From positions 1-8,483 of the forward strand of contig URQX01000070.1 in NCBI GenBank assembly GCA_900550175.1: a stretch of DNA of 8,483 nt. Reading direction: 5' to 3'. Position 1 is the first letter of the stretch; each line of letters opens with the position of its first letter. This stretch comes from an uncultured Veillonella sp. Its GTDB lineage: Bacteria; Bacillota; Negativicutes; Veillonellales; Veillonellaceae. Of the stretch, positions 1 to 6,082 are shown in pieces. A program made the position numbers and the translations under genes. Under the pieces are notes generated by a model. The model was not told the DNA's origin, did not search any database, and was given only the letters and a program-made list of their open reading frames with translations.

Positions 1-3000
1 CTGCAACCTTCGAAGCAACAGGTGGTAAAACAACTGTTATTACAGGCGATAGCATCGCGCAAACTGATGGTACTAAGACCAATAGATCCACAGCGGCTGG
101 TAATACAGTAGCTGATGGTACTAAGTCCACAGAAACAACTGCAGCTGGTCAAGTAATTAAAGATGGTGCTAAGACTAATACATCTACTGTTGATGAAAAC
201 ACATTAGTTGATGGTGCAAAATCTAATAAGACTACTGTAGACAGTAATGTAATTGATGATGGCAATGGCAATGTAAATACATCTAATGCTACATCTAATA
301 CAATTACAGATGGTACAAATACTACAGAAGCAACAGCTAGTACTGTAACTGTCAAAGATAATGCTGGTAACAGCACAGTTATCACTAAAGATACGATTAC
401 AACAGGTACTGGTGCTAATAAGGTGACTGTTGATGGTACTGCTGGTAAAGTAACTGCAGGTTCTGCAGTTATAGATGGTGTGAATAACACAATCACTACA
501 GGTGGTGCTAACACTGTTAAATTAGATGGTGCTGCAGGTACTGTTACTGGTTTAACAAATACAGCATGGACACCAGGTGTTACAAAAGCTGTTTCTGGTC
601 GAGCTGCAACAGAAGATCAATTACAACAAGTATCTGATGCAGTAGGTGCTGGTTGGAATATAAACTCTGGTACAGTAGCTGGTTCCACTGGTGAAGCTAA
701 TGGCTCTGCTAAGACTAAGATCTCTAGTGGTGAAGAGGTTCAATTACAGGCTGGCAATAACCTCATTATTGACCAAAATGGTAAAACTTTAGCGTACTCC
801 TTAAACAAAAATCTTAAAGATATGGAGTCTGCTATATTCAATGCCACTGGTGGTAAAACAACTGTTATCAAAGGCGATAGTATCGTTCAAACTGATGGTG
901 GTAAAACGAATACATCTAATGCGGCTGGTAACACTGTTGTAGATGGTACAAAATCCACAGCCACTACGGCAGCGGGGTCTACTATCACTGATGGTGCTAA
1001 GACGAATACAAATACAGCAGATAAAAATGTAATCGATGATGGTGCAGGTAATACAAACACATCAAATGCCACATCTAATACGATTGCTGATCCGAATGGC
1101 AATACGAATACTGCGACAGCAACTAGCAATACTTTGGCAGATAATGCGGGTAACTCTAACGTATCTAATGCTACAAGCAATAATTTGACAGATAATGCAG
1201 GTAACTCTAATGTATCTAATGCGACTAGCAATACATTGAAAAATGCGGCAGGTGATGAAACCAAGGTAGATGCTAAAGGCGCAACTGTTAAAGATGCGGC
1301 TGGTAATACAACAAATGTTGCTTCTACTGGTGCAACAGTAACAAATGCAGCGGGCGATACTACTAAGGTTGAAGCCACTGGTACAACTGTAGCCGATGCT
1401 GCTGGCAACAAGGCTACTTTCACTAAGGATGGTGTAACAATTACAAAACCTGGTAAAGATACAGTATCTTTAACTGGCAATGGCCTTGATAATGGCAATA
1501 ATAAGATTGTTAATGTAGCTGATGGCACAAATGACACAGATGCTGTTAATGTACGTCAATTAGATGCGAAGACTAAGGCGGCAACAACTGAATTAACTGC
1601 TAATGGTGGTGAAAGCGCCGATAATACTACTGGCAATATAGTGTTGACTAAAACTACTGCTCCAGATGGTCATATCGTTTACGATAACAAGTTGAATGAT
1701 AAGATTACCTTGGGTGCAGCGGATCCAACAAAAGCGATTACTGTGGATGGTACAAATGGCACGATCAAAGCCGGTAAAGATGGTAATGCTGTAGCGATTA
1801 ATGGTACAGATGGAACTATTAAAGCTGGTGATGGTACAAATGCCGTTGCTATTGATGGCGTTAATGGTTCTGTGAAAGTAGCAGATAAGATTGCTCTTAA
1901 CGGTAAGGATGGTAAAGCTGCTATTGGTACTGTAGGTATTGATGGCAAGGATGGCATCATTACTACAGGTGGCAATAATCCTGTTGCAGTAAATGGTAAA
2001 GATGGTGTTGTAACAGGTTTGACTAATAAAACGTGGGACCCTAACAACATTACTTCTGGCCGCGCAGCCACTGAAGATCAAGTTCAATCTGCTGTAGCTA
2101 ATGCAGGCTGGGATGCTACCGTTGGTACTGAAGGTTCTGGTGTCAACAGCACACCAAGTGCAACACCAGAAAAAATTAGACCAAATGAAACACTTACTTT
2201 CAAAGCAGGCAATAATATGATGGTTAGCCATGCAGGTAAAACAATTAGCTATGCCGTAAATCCAGAGCTGACAGATATGAAATCTGCTACATTTAAAGAT
2301 GCAGCTGGTAACACAACTGTAACAAATGGTAATGGCATAACAATTACACCTGGTAGTGCAAATCCGAATAACCCTAATGCAGGTCCTGTATCCTTGACTA
2401 AGGATGGCCTCAATAATGGGAACAATCAAATTAAAGGTGTGGCACCTGGTTCTGATGATACAGATGCTGTGAATATTGGTCAGTTGAAAGCATCCAATGC
2501 AAAAATGGGTGATGCGATTGGTCAAGTCGCAGGTGAAGTACAACGTGTTGGTGCACATGCAGCTGCTATGGCCGCATTGAAACCAATTCAATATGATCCA
2601 TTAGAGCCAACTCAAATTATGGCGGGCGTAGGCAACTACCGTGGTGAAACTGCAGCAGCTCTTGGTCTTGCGCATTACACTAACGAAGATACTATGTTCA
2701 ACGTAGGTGTTTCCGTTGGTGGCAACCATAATATGGTGAATGCTGGTGTAACCCATAAATTTGGTTCTAGCCCAGAAAAGAAAAACATTCCTGATCGTTA
2801 CAAAGCAGGTCCTATTAGCTCTGTGTATGTAATGCAAGATGAGGTATCTAGCCTCAAGAAGGAAAATGCTGAACAAAAATATGTTATTGCTGATCAAGCA
2901 GCTCGTCTAAACACATTGGAAGCTGAAAATGAACGTCAACGTCAAGAATTGGCTGAAACAAAACAAGGTTTAGATGATTTGCGCGCAGCAGTGGACAAAT

Positions 3001-3020
3001 TGTTAGCATCTAAAGGTTAA
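1..3020 (+). CDS. Trimeric autotransporter adhesin (YadA/Hag-like), 3' part; 5' end outside window
   Basis: Surface adhesin of the type V secretion (trimeric autotransporter) family. Three chains form one outer-membrane barrel and a long fibre used for attachment and coaggregation. The frame is open from base 3 to TAA at 3018-3020, giving 1005 residues (residue n starts at base 3n). The GTG at 423 is internal, and the extended signal peptide and N-terminal head are missing. Seen in order: Thr/Asn/Gly/Ala-rich head repeats; two connector motifs of the type TGLTN..W..SGRAATEDQ (about 182-207 and 671-694); GWN/GWD..AGNN modules (about 217-284 and 702-770); two YadA neck motifs with DAVN..QL (500-520 and 808-828); a YadA anchor (about 850-920); and a C-terminal coiled coil (941-1005). 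I found no cysteine, as is usual for such fibres. The family assignment is secure. The ligand cannot be read from sequence, and the closest named relatives I would expect are the Veillonella Hag adhesins. Confidence 0.95.
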   Translation, partial: ATFEATGGKTTVITGDSIAQTDGTKTNRSTAAGNTVADGTKSTETTAAGQVIKDGAKTNTSTVDENTLVDGAKSNKTTVDSNVIDDGNGNVNTSNATSNTITDGTNTTEATASTVTVKDNAGNSTVITKDTITTGTGANKVTVDGTAGKVTAGSAVIDGVNNTITTGGANTVKLDGAAGTVTGLTNTAWTPGVTKAVSGRAATEDQLQQVSDAVGAGWNINSGTVAGSTGEANGSAKTKISSGEEVQLQAGNNLIIDQNGKTLAYSLNKNLKDMESAIFNATGGKTTVIKGDSIVQTDGGKTNTSNAAGNTVVDGTKSTATTAAGSTITDGAKTNTNTADKNVIDDGAGNTNTSNATSNTIADPNGNTNTATATSNTLADNAGNSNVSNATSNNLTDNAGNSNVSNATSNTLKNAAGDETKVDAKGATVKDAAGNTTNVASTGATVTNAAGDTTKVEATGTTVADAAGNKATFTKDGVTITKPGKDTVSLTGNGLDNGNNKIVNVADGTNDTDAVNVRQLDAKTKAATTELTANGGESADNTTGNIVLTKTTAPDGHIVYDNKLNDKITLGAADPTKAITVDGTNGTIKAGKDGNAVAINGTDGTIKAGDGTNAVAIDGVNGSVKVADKIALNGKDGKAAIGTVGIDGKDGIITTGGNNPVAVNGKDGVVTGLTNKTWDPNNITSGRAATEDQVQSAVANAGWDATVGTEGSGVNSTPSATPEKIRPNETLTFKAGNNMMVSHAGKTISYAVNPELTDMKSATFKDAAGNTTVTNGNGITITPGSANPNNPNAGPVSLTKDGLNNGNNQIKGVAPGSDDTDAVNIGQLKASNAKMGDAIGQVAGEVQRVGAHAAAMAALKPIQYDPLEPTQIMAGVGNYRGETAAALGLAHYTNEDTMFNVGVSVGGNHNMVNAGVTHKFGSSPEKKNIPDRYKAGPISSVYVMQDEVSSLKKENAEQKYVIADQAARLNTLEAENERQRQELAETKQGLDDLRAAVDKLLASKG
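3..830 (+). repeat. Large adhesin module, first copy (828-bp offset to second copy)
   Basis: The stretch starting with AT-FEATGGKTTV (base 3) restarts at base 831 as AI-FNATGGKTTV, exactly 828 bp (276 codons) later. The similarity continues for about 80 residues, with shared GDSI.QTDG, NTV.DGTKST, DGAKTNT and NTSNATSNTI segments. A weaker third restart (SATFKDAAGNTTV) lies at 2283. The second module is longer (1455 bp to the third start), because it carries the 51-bp array and the Gly/Asp-rich repeats. The passenger therefore grew by in-frame duplication of whole head-plus-connector modules, with later divergence. Confidence 0.8.
1026..1433 (+). repeat. Eight in-frame 51-bp (17-residue) tandem repeats in the adhesin head
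   Basis: Eight contiguous units of 17 codons start at 1026, 1077, 1128, 1179, 1230, 1281, 1332 and 1383. The consensus is N-T-(V/L/I)-x-D-x-A-G-N-x-T-x-V-x-x-x-(S/G). The two best copies (1128 and 1179) share 15 of 17 residues but differ at 6 of 51 bases, 4 of them silent. Spacing with no gaps inside a reading frame excludes a CRISPR array. Related 15- and 17-residue units precede the array (about 930-1025). Each unit probably forms one turn of a beta-roll or beta-prism in the trimeric stalk or head; that is inferred from the family. Confidence 0.88.
1737..2021 (+). repeat. Degenerate Gly/Asp-rich adhesin repeats (15-18 residues)
   Basis: This is a second repeat type, with alternating short strands and turns: ITVDGTNGTIKAG, VAINGTDGTIKAG, VAIDGVNGSVKVA, IALNGKDGKAAIG, IDGKDGIITTGG and VAVNGKDGVVTG. 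Unit length varies between about 15 and 18 residues. An earlier, shorter set of the same type lies at about 423-545 (VTVDGTAGKVTAG, AVIDGVNNTITTGG, VKLDGAAGTVTG). Both sets run directly into the TGLTN..W connector, so head and connector appear to be duplicated together. Confidence 0.75.
2550..2762 (+). other. YadA-like C-terminal membrane anchor domain of the adhesin
   Basis: About 71 residues begin at GAHAAAMAALKPIQYD and end with a Thr-His-Lys-Phe strand. They contain the family's hallmark pattern: a helix, then four amphipathic strands with MAGVGNYRGETAAALG, NVGVSVGG and NAGVTHKFG. Three such units assemble into a 12-stranded barrel through which the fibre is exported. In classical members the protein ends at the final aromatic or hydrophobic residue of the last strand. 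Here the chain continues for about 85 more residues. Confidence 0.93.
2823..3017 (+). other. C-terminal coiled-coil extension behind the YadA anchor
   Basis: This segment is rich in Glu, Lys, Gln and Leu and is unlike the rest of the adhesin. Heptad spacing of core residues is visible: Leu, Asn, Leu, Leu, Val at 7-residue steps through the segments QAARL, LEAEN, RQEL, KQGL and RAAV, with a second ladder from NTL to DDL and DKL. It is joined to the barrel by a Pro/Lys-containing linker (SSPEKKNIPDRYKAGP). By the topology of the family, the C-terminal end of the last strand faces the periplasm. The tail should therefore be a periplasmic trimeric coiled coil; that placement is inferred. Confidence 0.8.
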
Positions 3021-3150
3021 TCAGTATATAGTAAGATAATCGATACTGAGTAATCTAATACTCTAGTCTTTGAAGTTTTACTTGAAGTAATTTCTCTATT
3101 TTAGTGAGATGCAATTTCAATAATAATCATTTTAAAGAACTGGAATTGTA

Positions 3151-3220
3151 AAAAAGAAACCCCTTACTTATCACGTTTATATCCTAATGGGTATAAGTGA
3201 CTAGGTAAGGGGTTCTTTTT
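3151..3220 (+). terminator. Rho-independent terminator after the adhesin, probably bidirectional
   Basis: The left arm AAAAAGAA(A)CCCCTTAC (3151-3167) pairs with GTAAGGGGTTCTTTTT (3205-3220). The stem continues inward: TCAC (3171-3174) with GTGA (3197-3200), and TTATATCC (3177-3184) with GGGTATAA (3189-3196), closing a TAAT loop. The U-tract is 3216-3220. The matching A-tract on the left side means it could also stop transcription from the other direction. It sits about 130 bases behind the adhesin stop, so the transcript would have a long 3' UTR (3021-3150), in which I see only a weak 7-bp hairpin (3021-3049). Confidence 0.88.
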
Positions 3221-3260
3221 CTATTTTGATATAGGTTATTAAATAAAATATAATATATGA

Positions 3261-3290
3261 ATGACTTTTCATGTATTGTTGTGATATAAT
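3261..3290 (+). promoter_or_regulatory. Sigma-A-type promoter for the MATE gene, extended -10
   Basis: The -10 box TATAAT is at 3285-3290 and is preceded by TGA (3282-3284), making an extended -10. The -35 box is weak: ATGACT at 3261-3266, 18 bases upstream. It lies just behind the terminator at 3151-3220, so the MATE gene has its own promoter. The leader is about 60 bases and contains a short GGGGC/GCTCC hairpin (about 3304-3322). Confidence 0.65.
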
Positions 3291-3356
3291 ACAGAAGATA
3301 TTAGGGGCTAAGAATTTTGCTCCACCTTGTATGATCTTGCATGAATAGGAGTTACT

Positions 3357-4766
3357 ATGTTAGAACGCATACAACGATGGCTTTCATTAGATACCATGTT
3401 GCCCGCTGCAGAGCGGTTAGGTCCGGTAGGAACTACAAAGCAACTGTATGGTAATTATTTAAAAATAGCTTGGCCCGCTACATTACAAGGATTGATGTTA
3501 CAGTTTATGACTGCCATAGACTTAGCGATGGTTGGTGCTTTAGGTGCATCTGCACTTGCTTCGGTAGGTATCATGGGGCAGCCAGAGATGGTGATGCTCA
3601 TATTTTGTCGTGCCTTATCCATTGCGGTAACAGCGATTATAGCTCGCCGACATGGTGAGAGTGAAGTGGATGGTATGAATGCCGTTCTTAAGCAATCCAT
3701 TCTATTAAATTTCTTGATTTATGCCCCTTTATTGGCCATATGTTTCTTTAATTTAGAGCATATCTTACGTTTTACAGGTGCAGAAGATGGCTATATTGAG
3801 ACCGCTGTCTGGTATGGTCGTTTTATTGTCATCAGTCTAATATTCCAATCCTTTAGTCAAATTGTAGGGGCTGCTCTTATTGGGTATGGCAATACCAAGG
3901 TTATTTTTAAGTCTAATGTAGTAGGGAATATTCTAAATACCATCATGAACTTCTTCTTGATTTATGGTATTGGATTCTTTCCTGAACTCGGTGTCATGGG
4001 CGCCGGTGTATCTACAATGATTAGTAGTGCTGTGATTGCTCTATTACTACTGCGTACGATTTCACAACATACTACTACCGGGCTAACCTTACGACATCCT
4101 TCAAAATGGAAATTTGAACGAACGGTGTTACATACTATGTTCCACGTAGGTGGCAGTTCCTTAGGAGAACAATTCTTTGAGCGTTTTGGAATGTATACGT
4201 ACACCATGATCGTTGCGTCCTTAGGGGCCGTTCCACTAGCTGCTCATTATGTATGTATGAATTTGATGGATATATTCTATTACTTCGCTATGGGGCTCGG
4301 TTTTGCCGGTGCATCCCATACAGGACAGAGCCTTGGTCATAAACGACCTGATATTGCAAAGACTTATGGTAAAATTGGAGCTCGTATAGGATTCGTTGTG
4401 GGCCTTGTCAGTGCTTTGATCTTTATTGGTCCTGGGGATCTTTTGGTACAATTATATACACGTGAAAGTGAAGTCATTACGTTAGCGGGGGCTTTAATGG
4501 GCATCATGGCTATTGCTGCATTTCCGCAAGCACTGCAACAAGTATACTCTGGTGTACTAAAAGGGGCAGGGGACACCTATTATATTATGAAATACTCCCT
4601 TGTTAGCGTGGCTATAATACGACCTATTATTACTTACCTATTGTGTATCACCTTTGGTTTAGGATTATTAGGCGCATGGTTATCCTTATGCTTTGACCAA
4701 TCTCTTCGTTTATGTTGTTCTTACATACGATTTATTCGTGGGGCATGGCAGCATAAAATTGTTTAA
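3357..4766 (+). CDS. MATE family efflux transporter (NorM/DinF type)
   Basis: An inner-membrane antiporter of 469 residues, normal for the family, which expels drugs or metabolites in exchange for Na+ or H+. After about 35 cytoplasmic residues come twelve hydrophobic segments in two halves. The first half shows AWPATLQGLMLQFMTAIDLAMVG (39-60, TM1 with Asp55), ALIGYGNTKVIF (173-184), NILNTIMNFFLIYG (191-204) and GVMGAGVST (212-220). The second half repeats the plan: EQFFERFG (271-278), LGAVPLAAHYV (289-299), YSGVLKGAGDTYY (397-409) and GLLGAWLSL (436-444). The start ATG has AGGAG (3347-3351) five bases upstream. The gene is monocistronic, with a promoter in front and a terminator shared with the convergent amidotransferase gene. 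The family is clear; the substrate and coupling ion are unknown. Confidence 0.93.
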   Translation: MLERIQRWLSLDTMLPAAERLGPVGTTKQLYGNYLKIAWPATLQGLMLQFMTAIDLAMVGALGASALASVGIMGQPEMVMLIFCRALSIAVTAIIARRHGESEVDGMNAVLKQSILLNFLIYAPLLAICFFNLEHILRFTGAEDGYIETAVWYGRFIVISLIFQSFSQIVGAALIGYGNTKVIFKSNVVGNILNTIMNFFLIYGIGFFPELGVMGAGVSTMISSAVIALLLLRTISQHTTTGLTLRHPSKWKFERTVLHTMFHVGGSSLGEQFFERFGMYTYTMIVASLGAVPLAAHYVCMNLMDIFYYFAMGLGFAGASHTGQSLGHKRPDIAKTYGKIGARIGFVVGLVSALIFIGPGDLLVQLYTRESEVITLAGALMGIMAIAAFPQALQQVYSGVLKGAGDTYYIMKYSLVSVAIIRPIITYLLCITFGLGLLGAWLSLCFDQSLRLCCSYIRFIRGAWQHKIV

Positions 4767-4846
4767 ACCTATCAATATTTGTATATGAGTATCATTCTTA
4801 TATTGAAAAAAATAAAATAATTTATGAAAGGTTTATGAATAACTTC

Positions 4847-4875
4847 TTGCGCATTCAATTTGTTTGATGTACAAT
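4847..4875 (+). promoter_or_regulatory. Possible promoter in the gap after the MATE gene
   Basis: TTGCGC (4847-4852), a 17-base spacer and TACAAT (4870-4875) resemble a sigma-A promoter, although the -35 box matches at only three of six positions. No credible coding sequence follows before the terminator at 4956. If active, it would make a short untranslated transcript. The evidence is weak because the region is AT-rich and such matches occur by chance. Confidence 0.3.
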
Positions 4876-4881
4876 ACCAAA

Positions 4882-4998
4882 TGTGGAAAAAATGACACAT
4901 TGGGGAATGTGTTATATGACCAGAACATCTTATGTAAGGGATATATATAAGAACGAAATAAGAACCGCCTTAGTATTACTAAGGCGGTTCTTATTTTT
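4882..4998 (+). ncRNA. Candidate small RNA of about 115 nt
   Basis: This is inferred from three things: a promoter-like sequence ending at 4875, a non-coding stretch, and a perfect intrinsic terminator at its end. Inside, AATGTG (4880-4885) and AATGTGT (4906-4912) compete for the same partner ACACATT (4895-4901), so two mutually exclusive hairpins are possible; the second has a GGGG loop (4902-4905). I recognise no RNA family. The alternative is that this is simply the 3' UTR of the MATE transcript. Confidence 0.25.
4956..4998. terminator. Perfect 19-bp hairpin terminator between convergent genes
   Basis: Arms 4956-4974 and 4978-4996 are exact reverse complements around a 3-base loop, with core AAGAACCGCCTTAGT. 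On the plus strand the stem ends in a T-run (4994-4998), a good terminator for the MATE gene. The right arm touches the stop codon of the amidotransferase gene (4997-4999, minus strand). The minus-strand transcript therefore also forms the hairpin, although its T-tract is poorer. Confidence 0.92.
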
Positions 4999-5704
4999 AT
5001 AAATGATTTTGTTCAAGCCAAGCGATACAAGCGGCTTTGCCAGCAGCTGGCAACTCTTGACGGAGACGTTTTGCATCTTCTCTTAATTTAGGGATGTCGA
5101 TACCTGCATTAGAAAGCTCTGCACAATGGCCTACAAGCCAACTTTCAATTACAGCAGGATCAGCCTCCATATGGAATTGAAGTGCTAGGATATGATTGTC
5201 TACAGAGAATGCTTGATTTGGACATAGCTCTGTTTTAGCAAGACACACTGCACCTTTAGGGATTTCAAATTGATCACCATGCCAGTGAAGGACAGGTACA
5301 TTGCCAAGCAATGCTAGAGGGGAGGAGGCCCCTTCAGGTGTATATTCTAGCGGCCCAAAGCCAATTTCTTTTTTGCCATGTTTCATAGGCCCTACGTGAC
5401 CGCCCATAATACGGGATATGAGTTGGGCACCTAAACAGATGCCAAGTAATGGCTTTTTACTATTTATACGATCGGTAATAAATTTGATTTCATCTGTTAA
5501 GAAAGGATAGAGTTCTTCATCGTATGCGCCAATAGGGGCACCGCAAACGATAATTAAATCAGCCTCTGTCACATCATAGTGTTCGAAATTGGCAAGGGGG
5601 GCTTCAATGTATGTTAGTTCAAACCCTCGATCAATAAGGACTGTCTCTAAGATACCGGCATTTTCAAAGTTAATATGACGTACAATATAAGCTGTTTTAC
5701 TCAT
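4997..5704 (-). CDS. Type 1 glutamine amidotransferase (GMP synthase-like GATase domain protein)
   Basis: A cytoplasmic enzyme of 235 residues that hydrolyses the amide of glutamine or a related gamma-glutamyl compound and stands alone, without a synthetase partner. The class I triad is complete: nucleophile Cys90 in the elbow LLGICLGAQL (86-95), and His178 and Glu180 in LQFHME (175-180). Other family marks are the oxyanion-strand motif CGAPIGAYDE (54-63) and HWHGDQFEIP (140-149). The last 45 residues are a helical tail. The start ATG (5702-5704) has AGGAGG (5709-5714, minus strand) four bases before it. It converges on the MATE gene and diverges from the OmpA gene. The amide acceptor or true substrate is unknown. 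The nearest general class is COG0518-like GATase proteins, some of which act on gamma-glutamylated amines. Confidence 0.9.
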   Translation of the reverse strand: MSKTAYIVRHINFENAGILETVLIDRGFELTYIEAPLANFEHYDVTEADLIIVCGAPIGAYDEELYPFLTDEIKFITDRINSKKPLLGICLGAQLISRIMGGHVGPMKHGKKEIGFGPLEYTPEGASSPLALLGNVPVLHWHGDQFEIPKGAVCLAKTELCPNQAFSVDNHILALQFHMEADPAVIESWLVGHCAELSNAGIDIPKLREDAKRLRQELPAAGKAACIAWLEQNHL

Positions 5705-5761
5705 GGTTCCTCCTATATAAGTACTATTTACAAAAGAAATCTCTACAAAATACGCATCACT

Positions 5762-5783
5762 AGTATATCATATTCTATAGAAT
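5762..5783 (-). promoter_or_regulatory. Extended -10 promoter of the amidotransferase gene with overlapping palindrome
   Basis: On the minus strand TATACT (5762-5767) is preceded by TG (5769-5770) and one base, an extended -10 arrangement. No good -35 box is visible. Directly upstream, in what would be the spacer, sits the perfect palindrome ATTCTATAGAAT (5772-5783), placed as an operator would be. The 5' UTR would be about 50 bases. Confidence 0.45.
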
Positions 5784-5992
5784 TTATTGTGTGATTTATT
5801 CAGCTAAATTTAAAGGCACAATAAGATAAGTATAAGATATATCTTAAAACAATAAATAGAAGTCTAATCAATCCTATGATTGGTAGCATAATAATTCTAT
5901 ATTATAGAGATAGTTGTATTTTTAAATTTAAACTATATAAAATCTACATATAGATATAATTCGAAATTCTCATGATAAATTCATAAAGAATA

Positions 5993-6021
5993 TTGAAAAT
6001 TATCGAAAAGTTGTGTAAAAT
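5993..6021 (+). promoter_or_regulatory. Sigma-A promoter of the OmpA-family gene
   Basis: TTGAAA (5993-5998), a 17-base spacer and TAAAAT (6016-6021) each match the consensus at five of six positions. This is the best-formed promoter in the window and fits a strongly expressed outer-membrane protein. Transcription would start near 6028, giving a leader of about 55 bases. Confidence 0.7.
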
Positions 6022-6040
6022 GAAAGTATATTATTACCAA

Positions 6041-6069
6041 GGCCCTATGTATTGTTAAGGGCTATTTTT
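6041..6069 (+). promoter_or_regulatory. Terminator-like hairpin in the OmpA leader
   Basis: GGCCCT (6041-6046) pairs with AGGGCT (6058-6063; one G-U pair) around an 11-base loop and is followed by TATTTTT (6063-6069). The ribosome binding site GGAGGG (6070-6075) begins right after the T-run. It has the form of a small intrinsic terminator, or of a 5' stabilising hairpin, within a leader of about 55 bases. Which role it plays cannot be decided from sequence. Confidence 0.5.
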
Positions 6070-6082
6070 GGAGGGAATTATA

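Larger units (their letters stand above)
5705..6067. other. AT-rich divergent intergenic region with promoters and palindromes
   Basis: These 363 bases have no credible coding sequence and lie between the divergent amidotransferase and OmpA genes. They hold a promoter for each side plus several dyads: a 12-bp perfect palindrome (5772-5783), a 14-bp perfect palindrome TAAGATATATCTTA (5833-5846), an imperfect hairpin ATCAATC-CTAT-GATTGGT (5867-5884) and TCTATA-T-TATAGA (about 5896-5908). The long AT-rich stretch upstream of the OmpA promoter could act as an UP element or a protein-binding site. Confidence 0.6.

Noticed and set aside
1026..1433. Regular repeats resembling a CRISPR array
   Set aside because: Units are contiguous, without spacers, in frame, and encode the adhesin stalk. 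No cas gene is present.
1593..2591. Long antisense open frame of about 330 codons under the adhesin, with others at 149-514, 887-1537, 1679-2071 and 2601-2897
   Set aside because: These arise from the biased, repetitive codon content of the adhesin. The translations are low-complexity mirror images with no start signals or recognisable domains.
423..3020. Adhesin gene starting at the GTG at 423
   Set aside because: The same frame is open back to base 3 with identical repeat composition, and there is no ribosome binding site or signal peptide at 423. The true start lies upstream of the window.
3021..3150. TTGAAG sequences (3070 and 3082) as -35 boxes of a promoter in the adhesin 3' UTR
   Set aside because: No acceptable -10 box lies 16-18 bases downstream of either one.
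3962..4576. Short minus-strand frames under the MATE gene
   Set aside because: They have no domain, no ribosome binding site, and lie opposite conserved transmembrane coding sequence.
4916..5002. Small 28-residue open frame in the gap after the MATE gene
   Set aside because: It reads straight through the 19-bp terminator stem, ends past the T-run and has a poor ribosome site, so it is unlikely to be translated.
6068..6082. OmpA start at the in-frame TTG (6068)
   Set aside because: It would place the Shine-Dalgarno sequence GGAGGG inside the coding region and put extra residues (MEGII) before a textbook signal peptide. The ATG at 6083 is correctly spaced.
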